Assembly: GCF_002303925.1 (NCBI RefSeq)
Contig: NZ_MRCS01000025.1
Coordinates: forward strand, 1-64,000
DNA: 64,000 bases
Direction: 5' to 3'
Origin: Pseudomonas sp. ACN8
Lineage (GTDB): Bacteria; Pseudomonadota; Gammaproteobacteria; Pseudomonadales; Pseudomonadaceae
Below are positions 35,244 through 43,703 of this stretch, in pieces (the first letter of the stretch is position 1; each line of letters opens with the position of its first letter). Under the pieces are notes generated by a model. That model saw nothing but the letters and a program-made list of their open reading frames with translations, had not been told where the DNA came from and did not search any database. The position numbers and the translations under genes were made by a program.

Positions 35244-35791
35244 TACTGGGCCTTTTTCTCGTCGGTTTTCTTCTTCGGCTGGATCACCATGTCGATGCGC
35301 GGGCGCGACTCTGTGATCTTGCTGCCCGTGGCGCGACCGGCGCTGGCGAGCTTCTTGTCGGTGTCGTAGACAATTTTTTCGCCTTGGGTGACGTTGTTGT
35401 CCTTGTCGACAACTTTGGCCTTGTCGATCAGCACGACGCGATTTTGCGAGGCGTGATACTGGATCGTCACGCCCCAGCCCTGAACAGGCTTGGTATCACC
35501 AGCCGTTTGCAATTGCTCGAAGTACGCCAGGTTGCCCACCGAGGTCACTACGTCAATGTCGCCAGTCGAGGTGCGGGTAATGGTAACGGTGTTGCCTGTC
35601 ACCTTCATCGAGCCTTGGGTGATGATCACGTCACCCTTATAGGTCGCAATGCCTTGCTTGTCGTCCAGTTGGGCGTCGTCGGCCTGAATGCGGATAGGCT
35701 GCTGTTGATCTTCCGGCAGAGCCCAGGCGCTCACGCTTCCCAGTGCTGCGCCCAGACTGAGCAAAATCGGGAGGGTTTTAACGAGCCTCAT
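35243..35791 (-). CDS. lptA: LPS transport periplasmic protein LptA
   Basis: A 182-residue exported protein. Signal peptide at 1-24 (MRLVKTLPILLSLGAAL..SAWA). The mature part is the OstA beta-jellyroll: PIRIQADDAQLDDKQGIATY near 32 and QGSMKVTGNTVTI near 59. LptA units form the bridge that carries LPS from LptC to LptD across the periplasm. The C-terminal tail is Lys-rich (QPKKKTDEKKAQ). It overlaps lptC by 14 bases. Confidence 0.95.
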   Translation of the reverse strand: MRLVKTLPILLSLGAALGSVSAWALPEDQQQPIRIQADDAQLDDKQGIATYKGDVIITQGSMKVTGNTVTITRTSTGDIDVVTSVGNLAYFEQLQTAGDTKPVQGWGVTIQYHASQNRVVLIDKAKVVDKDNNVTQGEKIVYDTDKKLASAGRATGSKITESRPRIDMVIQPKKKTDEKKAQ

Positions 35792-36350
35792 ACTGTCCTC
35801 TTACGTTCGATAGCAGGTGTATCCTGCTTTCTTTCAAATACGCTTTCATTCCCTTGCCAGTCGATACACCGCCAGCGCCGTCGATTCTAACGTCTTGCTC
35901 GGTCTGCGCATATTGCTGCTGCGGGAACACGGTCATGCGGGTGCTGGTGATCAGGGTTCTACGGTTTTTCTCGTCGAAGCGCGTGATGCGCACGTCATCG
36001 ATCAGTTCGACCTGTGTGCCGTCAGGGTTGACCTCGCCGCGCAGGCTCTGGACGTGCCACGGGAATTCAGTGCCGCGGAACACATTCAGGTCGGGGTTGG
36101 TCAGCAATGTCACTTCGGTCGCTTTGAGGTGCTCGACCTTGTCGGACACCAGATCATATTGCAGCTTGCCGTCGGGCAGGTACTGCACGCTGTGGGCGTT
36201 GATGGCGTAATAGTCGATCGCGCTTTCATCGACCGGCGTTACCGGCTTGTCGAGGAAGCGTTCCGGGCTGATGTTCCAGTAGCCAACCGCGGCGAATATC
36301 GCCGCGATGCAACTGTACATCAGGGTGTTGCGAAACTTTTTGCTCAGCAT
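35778..36350 (-). CDS. lptC: LPS export protein LptC
   Basis: A 190-residue bitopic inner-membrane protein with one helix at about 8-24 and a periplasmic beta-jellyroll (VEHLKATEVTLLTNPDLNVF near 75). It receives LPS from LptBFG and hands it to LptA. The frame runs on upstream into kdsC, but ATG 36350 (MLSKKFRNTLMYSC) is directly before the membrane segment and 7 bases after the kdsC stop. Weak conservation of the family makes position a major part of the call. Confidence 0.92.
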   Translation of the reverse strand: MLSKKFRNTLMYSCIAAIFAAVGYWNISPERFLDKPVTPVDESAIDYYAINAHSVQYLPDGKLQYDLVSDKVEHLKATEVTLLTNPDLNVFRGTEFPWHVQSLRGEVNPDGTQVELIDDVRITRFDEKNRRTLITSTRMTVFPQQQYAQTEQDVRIDGAGGVSTGKGMKAYLKESRIHLLSNVRGQYEAR

Positions 36351-36357
36351 AGTGGGC

Positions 36358-36882
36358 TCACAGGTACGCCGCATTGGCCGCATCGAGGCGGTCCTGGGCG
36401 CGCAGGATCAATTCGCAGAATTCGCGAGCGGCACCTTCGCCGCCACGGGCGAGGGTGATGCCGTGAGCGTGTTCACGCACGAAACTGGCGGCATTGGCCA
36501 CCGCCATGCCCAGGCCGACGCGGCGAATCACCGGCAGGTCCGGCAGGTCGTCGCCGAGGTAGGCCACCTGTTCATGGCTCAGGTTGAGTTGGGCCAGTAG
36601 CTCATCGAGTACCACCAGTTTATCTTCGCGACCCTGATAGAGGTGCGGGATACCGAGGTTTTTGGCCCGCCGCTCGACTACCGGGGTCTTGCGGCCACTG
36701 ATGATGGCGGTCTGCACGCCGGCGGCCATCAGCATCTTGATGCCCTGGCCGTCGAGGGTGTTGAACGTCTTGAATTCGCTGCCGTCTTCGAGGAAGTACA
36801 GGCGCCCGTCGGTCAGCACGCCATCGACATCGAACACCGCCAGCTTGATCTGTTTGCCGCGTTGCAGCAGGTCCGCACTCAT
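36358..36882 (-). CDS. kdsC: 3-deoxy-D-manno-octulosonate 8-phosphate phosphatase
   Basis: A 174-residue HAD phosphatase that frees Kdo from Kdo-8-phosphate for LPS core synthesis. Motif I is AVFDVDGVLTDGRL (Asp19/21 region), motif II is TAIISGRKTP near 58 and motif III/IV is EQVAYLGDDLPDLPVI near 105. Its ATG overlaps the kdsD stop by one base (TAATG). Confidence 0.95.
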   Translation of the reverse strand: MSADLLQRGKQIKLAVFDVDGVLTDGRLYFLEDGSEFKTFNTLDGQGIKMLMAAGVQTAIISGRKTPVVERRAKNLGIPHLYQGREDKLVVLDELLAQLNLSHEQVAYLGDDLPDLPVIRRVGLGMAVANAASFVREHAHGITLARGGEGAAREFCELILRAQDRLDAANAAYL

Positions 36883-37856
36883 TACATTACTCCCGCACGC
36901 AGCAAGTCGTGCATGTTCAAGGCGCCGACCGGGCGGTCTTCACGGTCGACCACGACCAGCGCGTTGATTTTATGGTCTTCCATGATTTTCAGCGCTTCGG
37001 CGGCGAGCATCTCGGCGCGGGCGGTCTTGCCGTGTGCAGTCATGACCTGGTCGATGGTAGCGCTATGGATGTCGATGCTACGGTCCAGCGTGCGACGCAA
37101 GTCACCGTCGGTAAAGATCCCGGCCAGCTTTCCATCGGCTTCCAGGATCACGGTCATGCCCAGGCCTTTGCGGGTCATTTCCATTAGCGCGTCCTTCAGC
37201 AGGGTGCCGCGCTGTACTTGCGGCAGCTCTTGCCCGGCGTGCATGACATTTTCCACTTTCAGCAGCAGGCGTCGGCCCAGGGCGCCACCAGGATGGGAAA
37301 AGGCGAAGTCTTCGGCGGTAAAGCCGCGGGCTTCCAGCAGCGCAACGGCCAGGGCGTCGCCCATGACCAGAGCGGCGGTGGTCGATGAAGTGGGTGCCAG
37401 GTTCAACGGGCAGGCTTCGTGTTCGACGTGAACATTCAGGTTGACCTCGGCGGCCTTGGCCAGCGGCGAGTCAGGGTTGCCGGTCACGCTGATCAACTGG
37501 ATGCCCAGGCGCTTGATCAGTGGCAGCAGGGTCACGATTTCATTGGTGGAGCCGGAGTTCGAGAGCGCCAGAATGATGTCGTCGCGGGTAATCATGCCCA
37601 TGTCACCGTGGCTGGCTTCAGCCGGGTGCACAAAAAACGCCGTGGTGCCGGTGCTGGCCAGGGTTGCGGCAATCTTGTTGCCGATGTGCCCCGACTTACC
37701 CATGCCGACCACGACCACGCGGCCTTTGCTGGCCAGAATCATCTCGCAAGCGCGTACGAAATCTGCGTCGATATGGGGTAGCAGGCCTTGCACGGCTTCT
37801 ACCTCGAGGCGGATGGTGCGTTGTGCCGATTGAATCAGGTCGCTGGATTGGCTCAT
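36882..37856 (-). CDS. kdsD: Arabinose-5-phosphate isomerase KdsD
   Basis: A 324-residue enzyme that makes D-arabinose 5-phosphate from ribulose 5-phosphate, the first step to Kdo. The N-terminal SIS domain contains VVVVGMGKSGHIGNKIAAT near 48-66 and ALSNSGSTNEIVTLLP near 93. Two CBS domains follow from about residue 205. ATG 37856 (MSQSSDLIQSAQ) is the family start; the longer frame has no matching N-terminus. It is first of the LPS group and diverges from mlaF across 275 bases (37857-38131), which I read as promoter region without a gene. Confidence 0.95.
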   Translation of the reverse strand: MSQSSDLIQSAQRTIRLEVEAVQGLLPHIDADFVRACEMILASKGRVVVVGMGKSGHIGNKIAATLASTGTTAFFVHPAEASHGDMGMITRDDIILALSNSGSTNEIVTLLPLIKRLGIQLISVTGNPDSPLAKAAEVNLNVHVEHEACPLNLAPTSSTTAALVMGDALAVALLEARGFTAEDFAFSHPGGALGRRLLLKVENVMHAGQELPQVQRGTLLKDALMEMTRKGLGMTVILEADGKLAGIFTDGDLRRTLDRSIDIHSATIDQVMTAHGKTARAEMLAAEALKIMEDHKINALVVVDREDRPVGALNMHDLLRAGVM

Positions 37857-38131
37857 GTCAGAAATCGTATAGCCTGATGAAAAGGCGGCGATTATAGCGG
37901 TTATGATCGAATCCCTCACGCTAGTTCGTCGCGCATTGTCATCCTTGTTGCCGGAAACCTTCTAAACGGGGCTTTCAAGCTGTCATGCAGTTGAACATGT
38001 CCTGGCTTTGGCCTTGGGCGCGCAGCCTTTGCAGTGATATAGTTCGCCGCCAGTTCGGCCTGCCCGGGAGGTATGTGCTTTCGTCAGAAAGCCAGGCGTC
38101 CAAGTGAGAGGCTGCATCGCAAGGAGTTTAG

Positions 38132-38941
38132 ATGAGTGCCGATAACGCCTACGCGGTCGAGCTGAAGGGACTGTCCTTCAAGCGCGGTGCGCGCAGCATT
38201 TTCAATAATGTCGATATCCGTATCCCGCGCGGCAAGGTCACCGGCATCATGGGGCCTTCCGGGTGTGGCAAGACCACGCTCCTGCGTCTGATGGGCGCCC
38301 AGCTGCGGCCCACCAAGGGTGAAGTCTGGGTCAACGGTCAGAACCTGCCGAAACTGTCGCGCAGCGACCTGTTCGATGCGCGCAAGCACATGGGCGTGTT
38401 GTTTCAGAGCGGCGCACTGTTTACTGACCTCGATGTCTTCGAGAACGTCGCTTTTCCGTTGCGGGTTCACACGCAACTGCCGGAAGAAATGATCCGTGAC
38501 ATCGTCCTGCTCAAGCTGCAGGCCGTGGGCTTGCGCGGTGCCATCGAACTGATGCCTGACGAGCTTTCCGGCGGCATGAAGCGCCGTGTTGCGCTGGCCC
38601 GGGCGATCGCTCTCGATCCACAGATCCTCATGTACGACGAGCCGTTTGTCGGCCAGGACCCCATCGCAATGGGCGTTCTGGTGCGCCTGATTCGTTTGCT
38701 CAACGATGCGCTGGGCATCACCAGCATCGTGGTATCCCACGATCTGGCCGAGACCGCGAGCATTGCCGATTACATTTATGTGGTGGGCGATGGTCAGGTG
38801 TTGGGGCAGGGTACGCCGGACGAGTTGATGAACTCGGATGAACCGCGCATTCGCCAGTTCATGACCGGCGAACCCGATGGCCCGGTGCCGTACCACTTTC
38901 CAGCGACGGATTACCGCGCAGATCTTCTGGGGAAGCGCTGA
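38132..38941 (+). CDS. mlaF: Phospholipid ABC transporter ATP-binding protein MlaF
   Basis: A 269-residue ATPase of the MlaFEDB complex that keeps phospholipids out of the outer leaflet of the outer membrane. Walker A is GPSGCGKTTLLRL near 42, the signature is LSGGMKRRVALARAI near 146 and Walker B is ILMYDEPFVGQDP near 168. It heads mlaFEDCB with an unbroken chain of overlaps. Confidence 0.96.
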   Translation: MSADNAYAVELKGLSFKRGARSIFNNVDIRIPRGKVTGIMGPSGCGKTTLLRLMGAQLRPTKGEVWVNGQNLPKLSRSDLFDARKHMGVLFQSGALFTDLDVFENVAFPLRVHTQLPEEMIRDIVLLKLQAVGLRGAIELMPDELSGGMKRRVALARAIALDPQILMYDEPFVGQDPIAMGVLVRLIRLLNDALGITSIVVSHDLAETASIADYIYVVGDGQVLGQGTPDELMNSDEPRIRQFMTGEPDGPVPYHFPATDYRADLLGKR

Positions 38942-39738
38942 TGCGCAGAATTTCATTGATAGAACGCGTTCGCCGCTTCGGCCAGGCCGGCATCGATGTG
39001 CTGGCGGTGTTCGGGCGTTCGAGCCTGTTCCTGTTCCATGCCTTGCTCGGCCGGGGCGGTATCGGTGGCGGCTTCGGGCTGCTGGTCAAGCAGTTGCATT
39101 CGGTGGGCGTGATGTCCCTGGTGATCATCGTGGTCTCCGGGGTGTTCATCGGTATGGTGCTGGCGCTGCAGGGCTTCAACATTCTTTCCAGCTATGGTTC
39201 AGAGCAGGCCGTCGGGCAGATGGTGGCGCTGACGCTGCTGCGTGAGCTGGGGCCGGTGGTGACCGCCTTGCTGTTCGCCGGGCGCGCAGGTTCGGCGTTG
39301 ACCGCCGAAATCGGCAACATGAAGTCCACCGAGCAGTTGTCCAGCCTGGAAATGATCGGGGTCGACCCGCTCAAGTACATCATCGCGCCACGCTTGTGGG
39401 CCGGTTTCATTTCCCTGCCGGTGCTGGCGATGATTTTCAGCGTGGTGGGTATCTGGGGCGGCTCGTGGGTGGCGGTCGACTGGCTGGGAGTCTATGAAGG
39501 TTCCTATTGGTCGAACATGCAGAACAGCGTGACGTTCACCGAAGACGTACTCAACGGGATCGTCAAAAGCGTCGTCTTTGCCTTTGTCGTGACCTGGATC
39601 GCCGTATTCCAAGGCTATGACTGCGAACCCACTTCCGAGGGGATCAGTCGTGCCACTACCAAGACCGTTGTGTATGCCTCGTTGGCAGTACTCGGCCTGG
39701 ACTTTATTCTGACCGCCTTGATGTTTGGAGATTTCTGA
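38941..39738 (+). CDS. mlaE: Phospholipid ABC transporter permease MlaE
   Basis: A 265-residue inner-membrane permease of the MlaE family with about six membrane segments. Conserved block: ELGPVVTALLFAGRAGSALTAEIGNM near 100-125, followed by EQLSSLEMIGVDPLKYI. Its ATG overlaps the mlaF stop by one base (TGATG), and its stop overlaps mlaD in the same way. Confidence 0.95.
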   Translation: MRRISLIERVRRFGQAGIDVLAVFGRSSLFLFHALLGRGGIGGGFGLLVKQLHSVGVMSLVIIVVSGVFIGMVLALQGFNILSSYGSEQAVGQMVALTLLRELGPVVTALLFAGRAGSALTAEIGNMKSTEQLSSLEMIGVDPLKYIIAPRLWAGFISLPVLAMIFSVVGIWGGSWVAVDWLGVYEGSYWSNMQNSVTFTEDVLNGIVKSVVFAFVVTWIAVFQGYDCEPTSEGISRATTKTVVYASLAVLGLDFILTALMFGDF

Positions 39739-40205
39739 TGCAAAACCGCACCCTGGAAATCGGTGTCGGCCTTTTCTTGCTGGCTGGCATCCTGGCTTTG
39801 CTCTTGTTGGCGTTGCGGGTCAGTGGTCTGTCCCCGACTTCGAGCACCGACACGTATAAACTTTACGCCTACTTCGACAATATCGCCGGTTTGACGGTCA
39901 GAGCAAAGGTGACCATGGCCGGTGTGACCATCGGCAAGGTCACGGCCATCGATCTGGATCGCGACAGTTTCACCGGTCGGGTGACCATGCAGCTGGAAAA
40001 ACGCATCGATAATCTGCCGGCGGACTCCACTGCATCTATCCTGACCGCTGGCCTGTTGGGCGAGAAGTACATCGGCATCAGCGTGGGCGGGGAAGACACC
40101 CTGCTCAAGGATGGTGGAACCATCCATGACACGCAGTCATCGCTGGTGCTCGAAGACCTGATCGGTAAATTCCTGCTCAATACCGTTAGCAAAGAAGCTA
40201 AATGA
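39738..40205 (+). CDS. mlaD: Phospholipid-binding MCE protein MlaD
   Basis: A 155-residue bitopic protein with one helix (IGVGLFLLAGILALLLLAL at 8-26) and a single MCE domain (LYAYFDNIAGLTVRAKVTMA near 45-64, VGVTIGKV-like GVTIGKVTAIDLD). Hexamers form a hydrophobic channel on the periplasmic side of MlaFE that exchanges lipid with MlaC. Confidence 0.95.
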   Translation: MQNRTLEIGVGLFLLAGILALLLLALRVSGLSPTSSTDTYKLYAYFDNIAGLTVRAKVTMAGVTIGKVTAIDLDRDSFTGRVTMQLEKRIDNLPADSTASILTAGLLGEKYIGISVGGEDTLLKDGGTIHDTQSSLVLEDLIGKFLLNTVSKEAK

Positions 40206-40216
40206 GGAACAGTTAA

Positions 40217-40870
40217 ATGATCTCTACCTTGCGACGTGGCCTGTTGGTAATGCTCGCGGTGTTTCCGTTGGTGTCCCATGCCGTGGCGGCGCCTTCGGCG
40301 CACGATCTGGTGCAGGACACAACCAACCGTATGCTCGCGGACCTGGCTGCAAACAAAGAGAAGTACAAGCAGGACCCGCAGGACTTCTATACGGCGCTGA
40401 ACAACATCGTCGGGCCGGTTGTGGATGCCGAGGGCATTTCCAAGAGCATCATGACGGTCAAATACTCTAAGAAAGCTACGCCTGCGCAAATGAAGACCTT
40501 CGAAGAAAACTTCAAGAAGGGTCTGTTCCAGTTCTACGGCAATGCCCTGCTGGAGTACAACAACCAGGGCATCACCGTTGAACCGGCCAAAGACGAGTCG
40601 GGCGACCGTACCAGCGTTGGCATGACCGTCAAGGGCAGCAGCGGCGCGATCTATCCAGTGTCCTACACGCTGGAAAAGATCAACGGCGAGTGGAAGCTGC
40701 GTAACGTCATCATCAACGGCATCAACATCGGCAAGCTGTTCCGCGATCAGTTCGCCGATGCGATGCAGCGTAATGGCAACGACCTGGACAAGACCATCAA
40801 CGGTTGGGCCGGGGAAGTCGCCAAGGCCAAGGAAGCCACCGACAAGAAGCCGGAGCAGTCAGCCCAATGA
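40217..40870 (+). CDS. mlaC: Periplasmic phospholipid shuttle MlaC
   Basis: A 217-residue soluble periplasmic protein with a signal peptide (cleavage after HAVAA, about residue 25). The Tol-tol_Ttg2/MlaC fold is marked by LVQDTTNRMLADLAANKEKY near 31 and YPVSYTLEKINGEWKLRNVI near 143-162. It carries phospholipid between MlaA-OmpC type complexes and MlaFEDB. Confidence 0.94.
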   Translation: MISTLRRGLLVMLAVFPLVSHAVAAPSAHDLVQDTTNRMLADLAANKEKYKQDPQDFYTALNNIVGPVVDAEGISKSIMTVKYSKKATPAQMKTFEENFKKGLFQFYGNALLEYNNQGITVEPAKDESGDRTSVGMTVKGSSGAIYPVSYTLEKINGEWKLRNVIINGINIGKLFRDQFADAMQRNGNDLDKTINGWAGEVAKAKEATDKKPEQSAQ

Positions 40871-41172
40871 GTGAGTCGGCAGTCCAGATGGACGAAGCGG
40901 GCGAGCTGCTCCTTAGTGGCGTGCTGGATTACCGCAGCGGCCCTGGCCTGCGCGAGCAGGGCAAGGCGCTGATCAAGGCCAGCAAGGCTGCGGCGCTGGT
41001 GGTCGATTGCTCGGCGGTGACCAAGTCCAGCAGTGTCGGTTTGTCGTTGCTGCTGTGCTTTATCCGAGATGCGCAGGCAGCCGGCAAGACCCTGAGCATC
41101 CACGGGATGCCCGAAGACATGCGTGAAATCGCTCAGGTCAGCGAGCTGACCGAGCTGTTGGCGCATCCCTAA
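40867..41172 (+). CDS. mlaB: STAS domain protein MlaB
   Basis: A 101-residue STAS-fold protein that supports assembly and activity of MlaF. The core is ALVVDCSAVTKSSSVGLSLLLCF near 41-63, with the conserved Ser/Thr pair of this domain. ATG 40867 overlaps the mlaC stop by 4 bases (ATGA), which makes it preferable to the upstream open frame. Confidence 0.9.
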   Translation: MSESAVQMDEAGELLLSGVLDYRSGPGLREQGKALIKASKAAALVVDCSAVTKSSSVGLSLLLCFIRDAQAAGKTLSIHGMPEDMREIAQVSELTELLAHP

Positions 41173-41187
41173 CCCGCATCTATGAAC

Positions 41188-41240
41188 AAGCCCCCCGTCC
41201 GAGTCCTGCTTGGCGGGGTTCGCAGGCGCGGGGCTTTTTT
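41188..41240 (+). terminator. Intrinsic terminator after the mla operon
   Basis: AGCCCC at 41189-41194 pairs with GGGGCT at 41230-41235, followed by six T. The inner part holds a second possible stem (CCCCGTCC..GGCGGGG). It separates mlaB from ibaG and ends the mla transcript. Confidence 0.75.
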
Positions 41241-41286
41241 GTATGATGTCCGACCCGCGCGCACAGGGCGCCGATTGAGGTTGAGC

Positions 41287-41526
41287 ATGCAGGCCAACGA
41301 AGTTAAGAGCTTTCTTGAAGGAAAGCTGCCCGGAACGAAAGTGGAAGTCGAGGGCGAAGGCTGCAATTTCCAGCTGAACGTGATTAGCGATGAACTGGCG
41401 GCGTTGAGCCCGGTGAAGCGTCAGCAGCAGGTCTATGCCCATTTGAACCCATGGATCACCGATGGCAGCATCCATGCGGTCACTATGAAATTTTTCAGCA
41501 GCGCGGCCTGGGCCGAGCGCACCTGA
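41287..41526 (+). CDS. ibaG: BolA-family protein IbaG
   Basis: A 79-residue BolA-like protein. The pattern VEVEGEGCNFQLNVISDEL near 19-37 and HAVTMKFFSS near 64-73 matches the short BolA branch next to murA (IbaG/YrbA), which binds monothiol glutaredoxin with an iron-sulfur cluster. The start is ATG 41287, TTGAGC.ATG; the upstream open frame contains the terminator and is not coding. It is followed by murA after 22 bases. Confidence 0.9.
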   Translation: MQANEVKSFLEGKLPGTKVEVEGEGCNFQLNVISDELAALSPVKRQQQVYAHLNPWITDGSIHAVTMKFFSSAAWAERT

Positions 41527-41548
41527 GCCCAAGGGCGTCGAGATTCTT

Positions 41549-42814
41549 ATGGATAAATTGATTATTACTGGCGGTGCTCGTCTTGACGGCGAAATCCGCA
41601 TCTCCGGGGCAAAGAACTCTGCCTTGCCGATCCTGGCTGCCACTTTGCTGTGCGATGGCCCGGTGACCGTGGCCAACCTGCCGCACCTGCACGACATCAC
41701 CACCATGATCGAGCTGTTCGGGCGCATGGGTATTGAACCTGTGATCGACGAGAAACTCGCCGTCGAAATCGACCCGCGCACCATCAAGACGCTGATCGCA
41801 CCGTACGAACTGGTTAAGACCATGCGTGCGTCGATCCTGGTGCTGGGCCCGATGGTTGCCCGTTTCGGTGAAGCCGAAGTCGCCTTGCCTGGCGGTTGCG
41901 CCATCGGTTCGCGTCCGGTTGACCTGCACATCCGTGGCCTGGAAGCCATGGGTGCGGTCATCGACGTCGAAGGCGGCTACATCAAGGCCAAGGCGCCTGA
42001 AGGCGGCCTGCGCGGTGCGCACTTCTTCTTCGATACCGTCAGTGTGACCGGTACCGAAAACATCATGATGGCTGCCGCCCTGGCCAAGGGCCGTAGCGTG
42101 CTGGCCAACGCGGCGCGCGAGCCGGAAGTGGTCGACCTGGCGAACTTCCTGAACGCCATGGGCGCCAAGGTTTCCGGCGCCGGCACCGACACCATCACCA
42201 TCGATGGCGTCGAGCGTCTGCACACCACCACTTATAAAGTAATGCCCGACCGTATCGAAACCGGCACCTACCTGGTGGCGGCGGCGGTGACCGGTGGTCG
42301 TGTGAAGGTCAAGGATACGGATCCGACTATCCTCGAAGCCGTTCTGGAAAAACTCCGTGAGTCCGGTGCCGAAATCACCTGCGGCGAAGACTGGATCGAG
42401 CTGAACATGCACGGCAAGCGTCCGAAAGCCGTCAACGTGCGGACCGCTCCGTACCCGGCGTTCCCGACCGACATGCAGGCGCAGTTCATCTCCCTCAACG
42501 CCATTGCCGAAGGCACTGGTGCCGTGATCGAGACGATCTTCGAAAACCGCTTCATGCACGTTTACGAACTGCACCGCATGGGCGCTCACATCCAGGTCGA
42601 AGGCAACACCGCGATCGTTACCGGGATCGAAAAGCTCAAGGGCGCGCCAGTCATGGCCACCGACCTGCGTGCTTCGGCCAGCCTGGTGATCTCGGCGCTG
42701 ATCGCCGAAGGCGATACCCTGATCGATCGCATCTACCACATAGACCGTGGTTACGAGTGCATCGAAGAGAAACTGCAGATGCTCGGCGCCAAGATCCGCC
42801 GCGTACCGGGCTAG
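41549..42814 (+). CDS. murA: UDP-N-acetylglucosamine 1-carboxyvinyltransferase
   Basis: A 421-residue enzyme of the first committed step of peptidoglycan synthesis, which moves enolpyruvate from PEP to UDP-GlcNAc. It starts with MDKLIITGGARLDGEIRISGAKNSALP-type pattern; Lys22 and Asn23 of GAKNSALP are substrate binding. The catalytic cysteine is in LPGGCAIGSRPVDLH near 116, target of fosfomycin. RGYECIEEKLQMLGAKI near the end is also conserved. Confidence 0.98.
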   Translation: MDKLIITGGARLDGEIRISGAKNSALPILAATLLCDGPVTVANLPHLHDITTMIELFGRMGIEPVIDEKLAVEIDPRTIKTLIAPYELVKTMRASILVLGPMVARFGEAEVALPGGCAIGSRPVDLHIRGLEAMGAVIDVEGGYIKAKAPEGGLRGAHFFFDTVSVTGTENIMMAAALAKGRSVLANAAREPEVVDLANFLNAMGAKVSGAGTDTITIDGVERLHTTTYKVMPDRIETGTYLVAAAVTGGRVKVKDTDPTILEAVLEKLRESGAEITCGEDWIELNMHGKRPKAVNVRTAPYPAFPTDMQAQFISLNAIAEGTGAVIETIFENRFMHVYELHRMGAHIQVEGNTAIVTGIEKLKGAPVMATDLRASASLVISALIAEGDTLIDRIYHIDRGYECIEEKLQMLGAKIRRVPG

Positions 42815-42942
42815 TTTCTGCTGCATGGGCATAAGGATGTGCCCGTTGAATTGTTGTAAAGTCGAGCCGGTTTCCGGCTCGATGTGTGTCCGGCGCCATT
42901 TGCGACCGGGCATGAGTACCTTGATAAGGACTGACGTTTCCC

Positions 42943-43578
42943 ATGTTGACCATCGCACTGTCCAAGGGCCGCATCCTTGACGACACCCTGCCGCTTCTGG
43001 CTGAAGCGGGCATCGTGCCGACCGAGAATCCGGACAAGAGCCGCAAGCTGATCATTCCCACGACCCAGGAAGATGTACGCCTGCTGATCGTGCGCGCCAC
43101 CGACGTGCCGACTTACGTCGAACATGGTGCCGCCGACCTCGGTGTCGCCGGTAAAGATGTGCTGATGGAATATGGTGGCCAGGGCCTGTACGAGCCTCTG
43201 GACCTGCAAATTGCCCAGTGCAAGTTGATGACGGCCGGCAAGGTCGGTGCAGTCGAGCCCAAGGGGCGTCTGCGCATCGCCACCAAGTTCGTCAACGTTG
43301 CCAAGCGTTATTACGCTGAACAGGGTCGTCAGGTCGACATCATCAAGCTGTACGGCTCGATGGAACTGGCACCGCTGATCGGCCTTGCCGACAAGATCAT
43401 CGACGTGGTCGACACCGGCAACACGCTGAGGGCCAACGGCCTGGAACCACAGGATTTCATTGCGGCCATCAGCTCCCGGCTGATCGTCAACAAAGCATCG
43501 ATGAAGATGCAGCACGCCCGTATCCAGGCGTTGATCGACACCCTGCGCAAGGCAGTGGAGTCTCGACACCGCGGCTGA
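42943..43578 (+). CDS. hisG: ATP phosphoribosyltransferase, short form HisG(S)
   Basis: A 211-residue catalytic subunit that joins ATP and PRPP in the first step of histidine synthesis. ALSKGRILDDTLPLL at 4-18, GAADLGVAGKDVL near 63 and the PRPP site DIVDTGNTLRANGL-like IDVVDTGNTLRANGL near 152 are family motifs. It lacks the C-terminal regulatory domain of the long form, so it should need HisZ, which is not in this window. Confidence 0.96.
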   Translation: MLTIALSKGRILDDTLPLLAEAGIVPTENPDKSRKLIIPTTQEDVRLLIVRATDVPTYVEHGAADLGVAGKDVLMEYGGQGLYEPLDLQIAQCKLMTAGKVGAVEPKGRLRIATKFVNVAKRYYAEQGRQVDIIKLYGSMELAPLIGLADKIIDVVDTGNTLRANGLEPQDFIAAISSRLIVNKASMKMQHARIQALIDTLRKAVESRHRG

Positions 43579-43631
43579 TTCACCTGCGCGACGTTAAGTC
43601 GCGCCCGTCTATCCGCCTCATAGCCAGAATT

Positions 43632-43680
43632 CTCAGGTGCCCAAGCGGATGGAGTGCTAGCTTCGGGCGCCTGAGTTTTT
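43632..43680 (+). terminator. Strong hairpin between hisG and hisD
   Basis: CTCAGGTGCCC (43632-43642) pairs with GGGCGCCTGAG (43665-43675), with one G-T step, and the inner AAGC..GCTT continues the stem; five T follow. It is shaped like a rho-independent terminator but stands inside a gene group whose downstream members need expression. Confidence 0.7.
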
Positions 43681-43703
43681 GCCATTCCTATGAGGCTCTC
43701 GCT

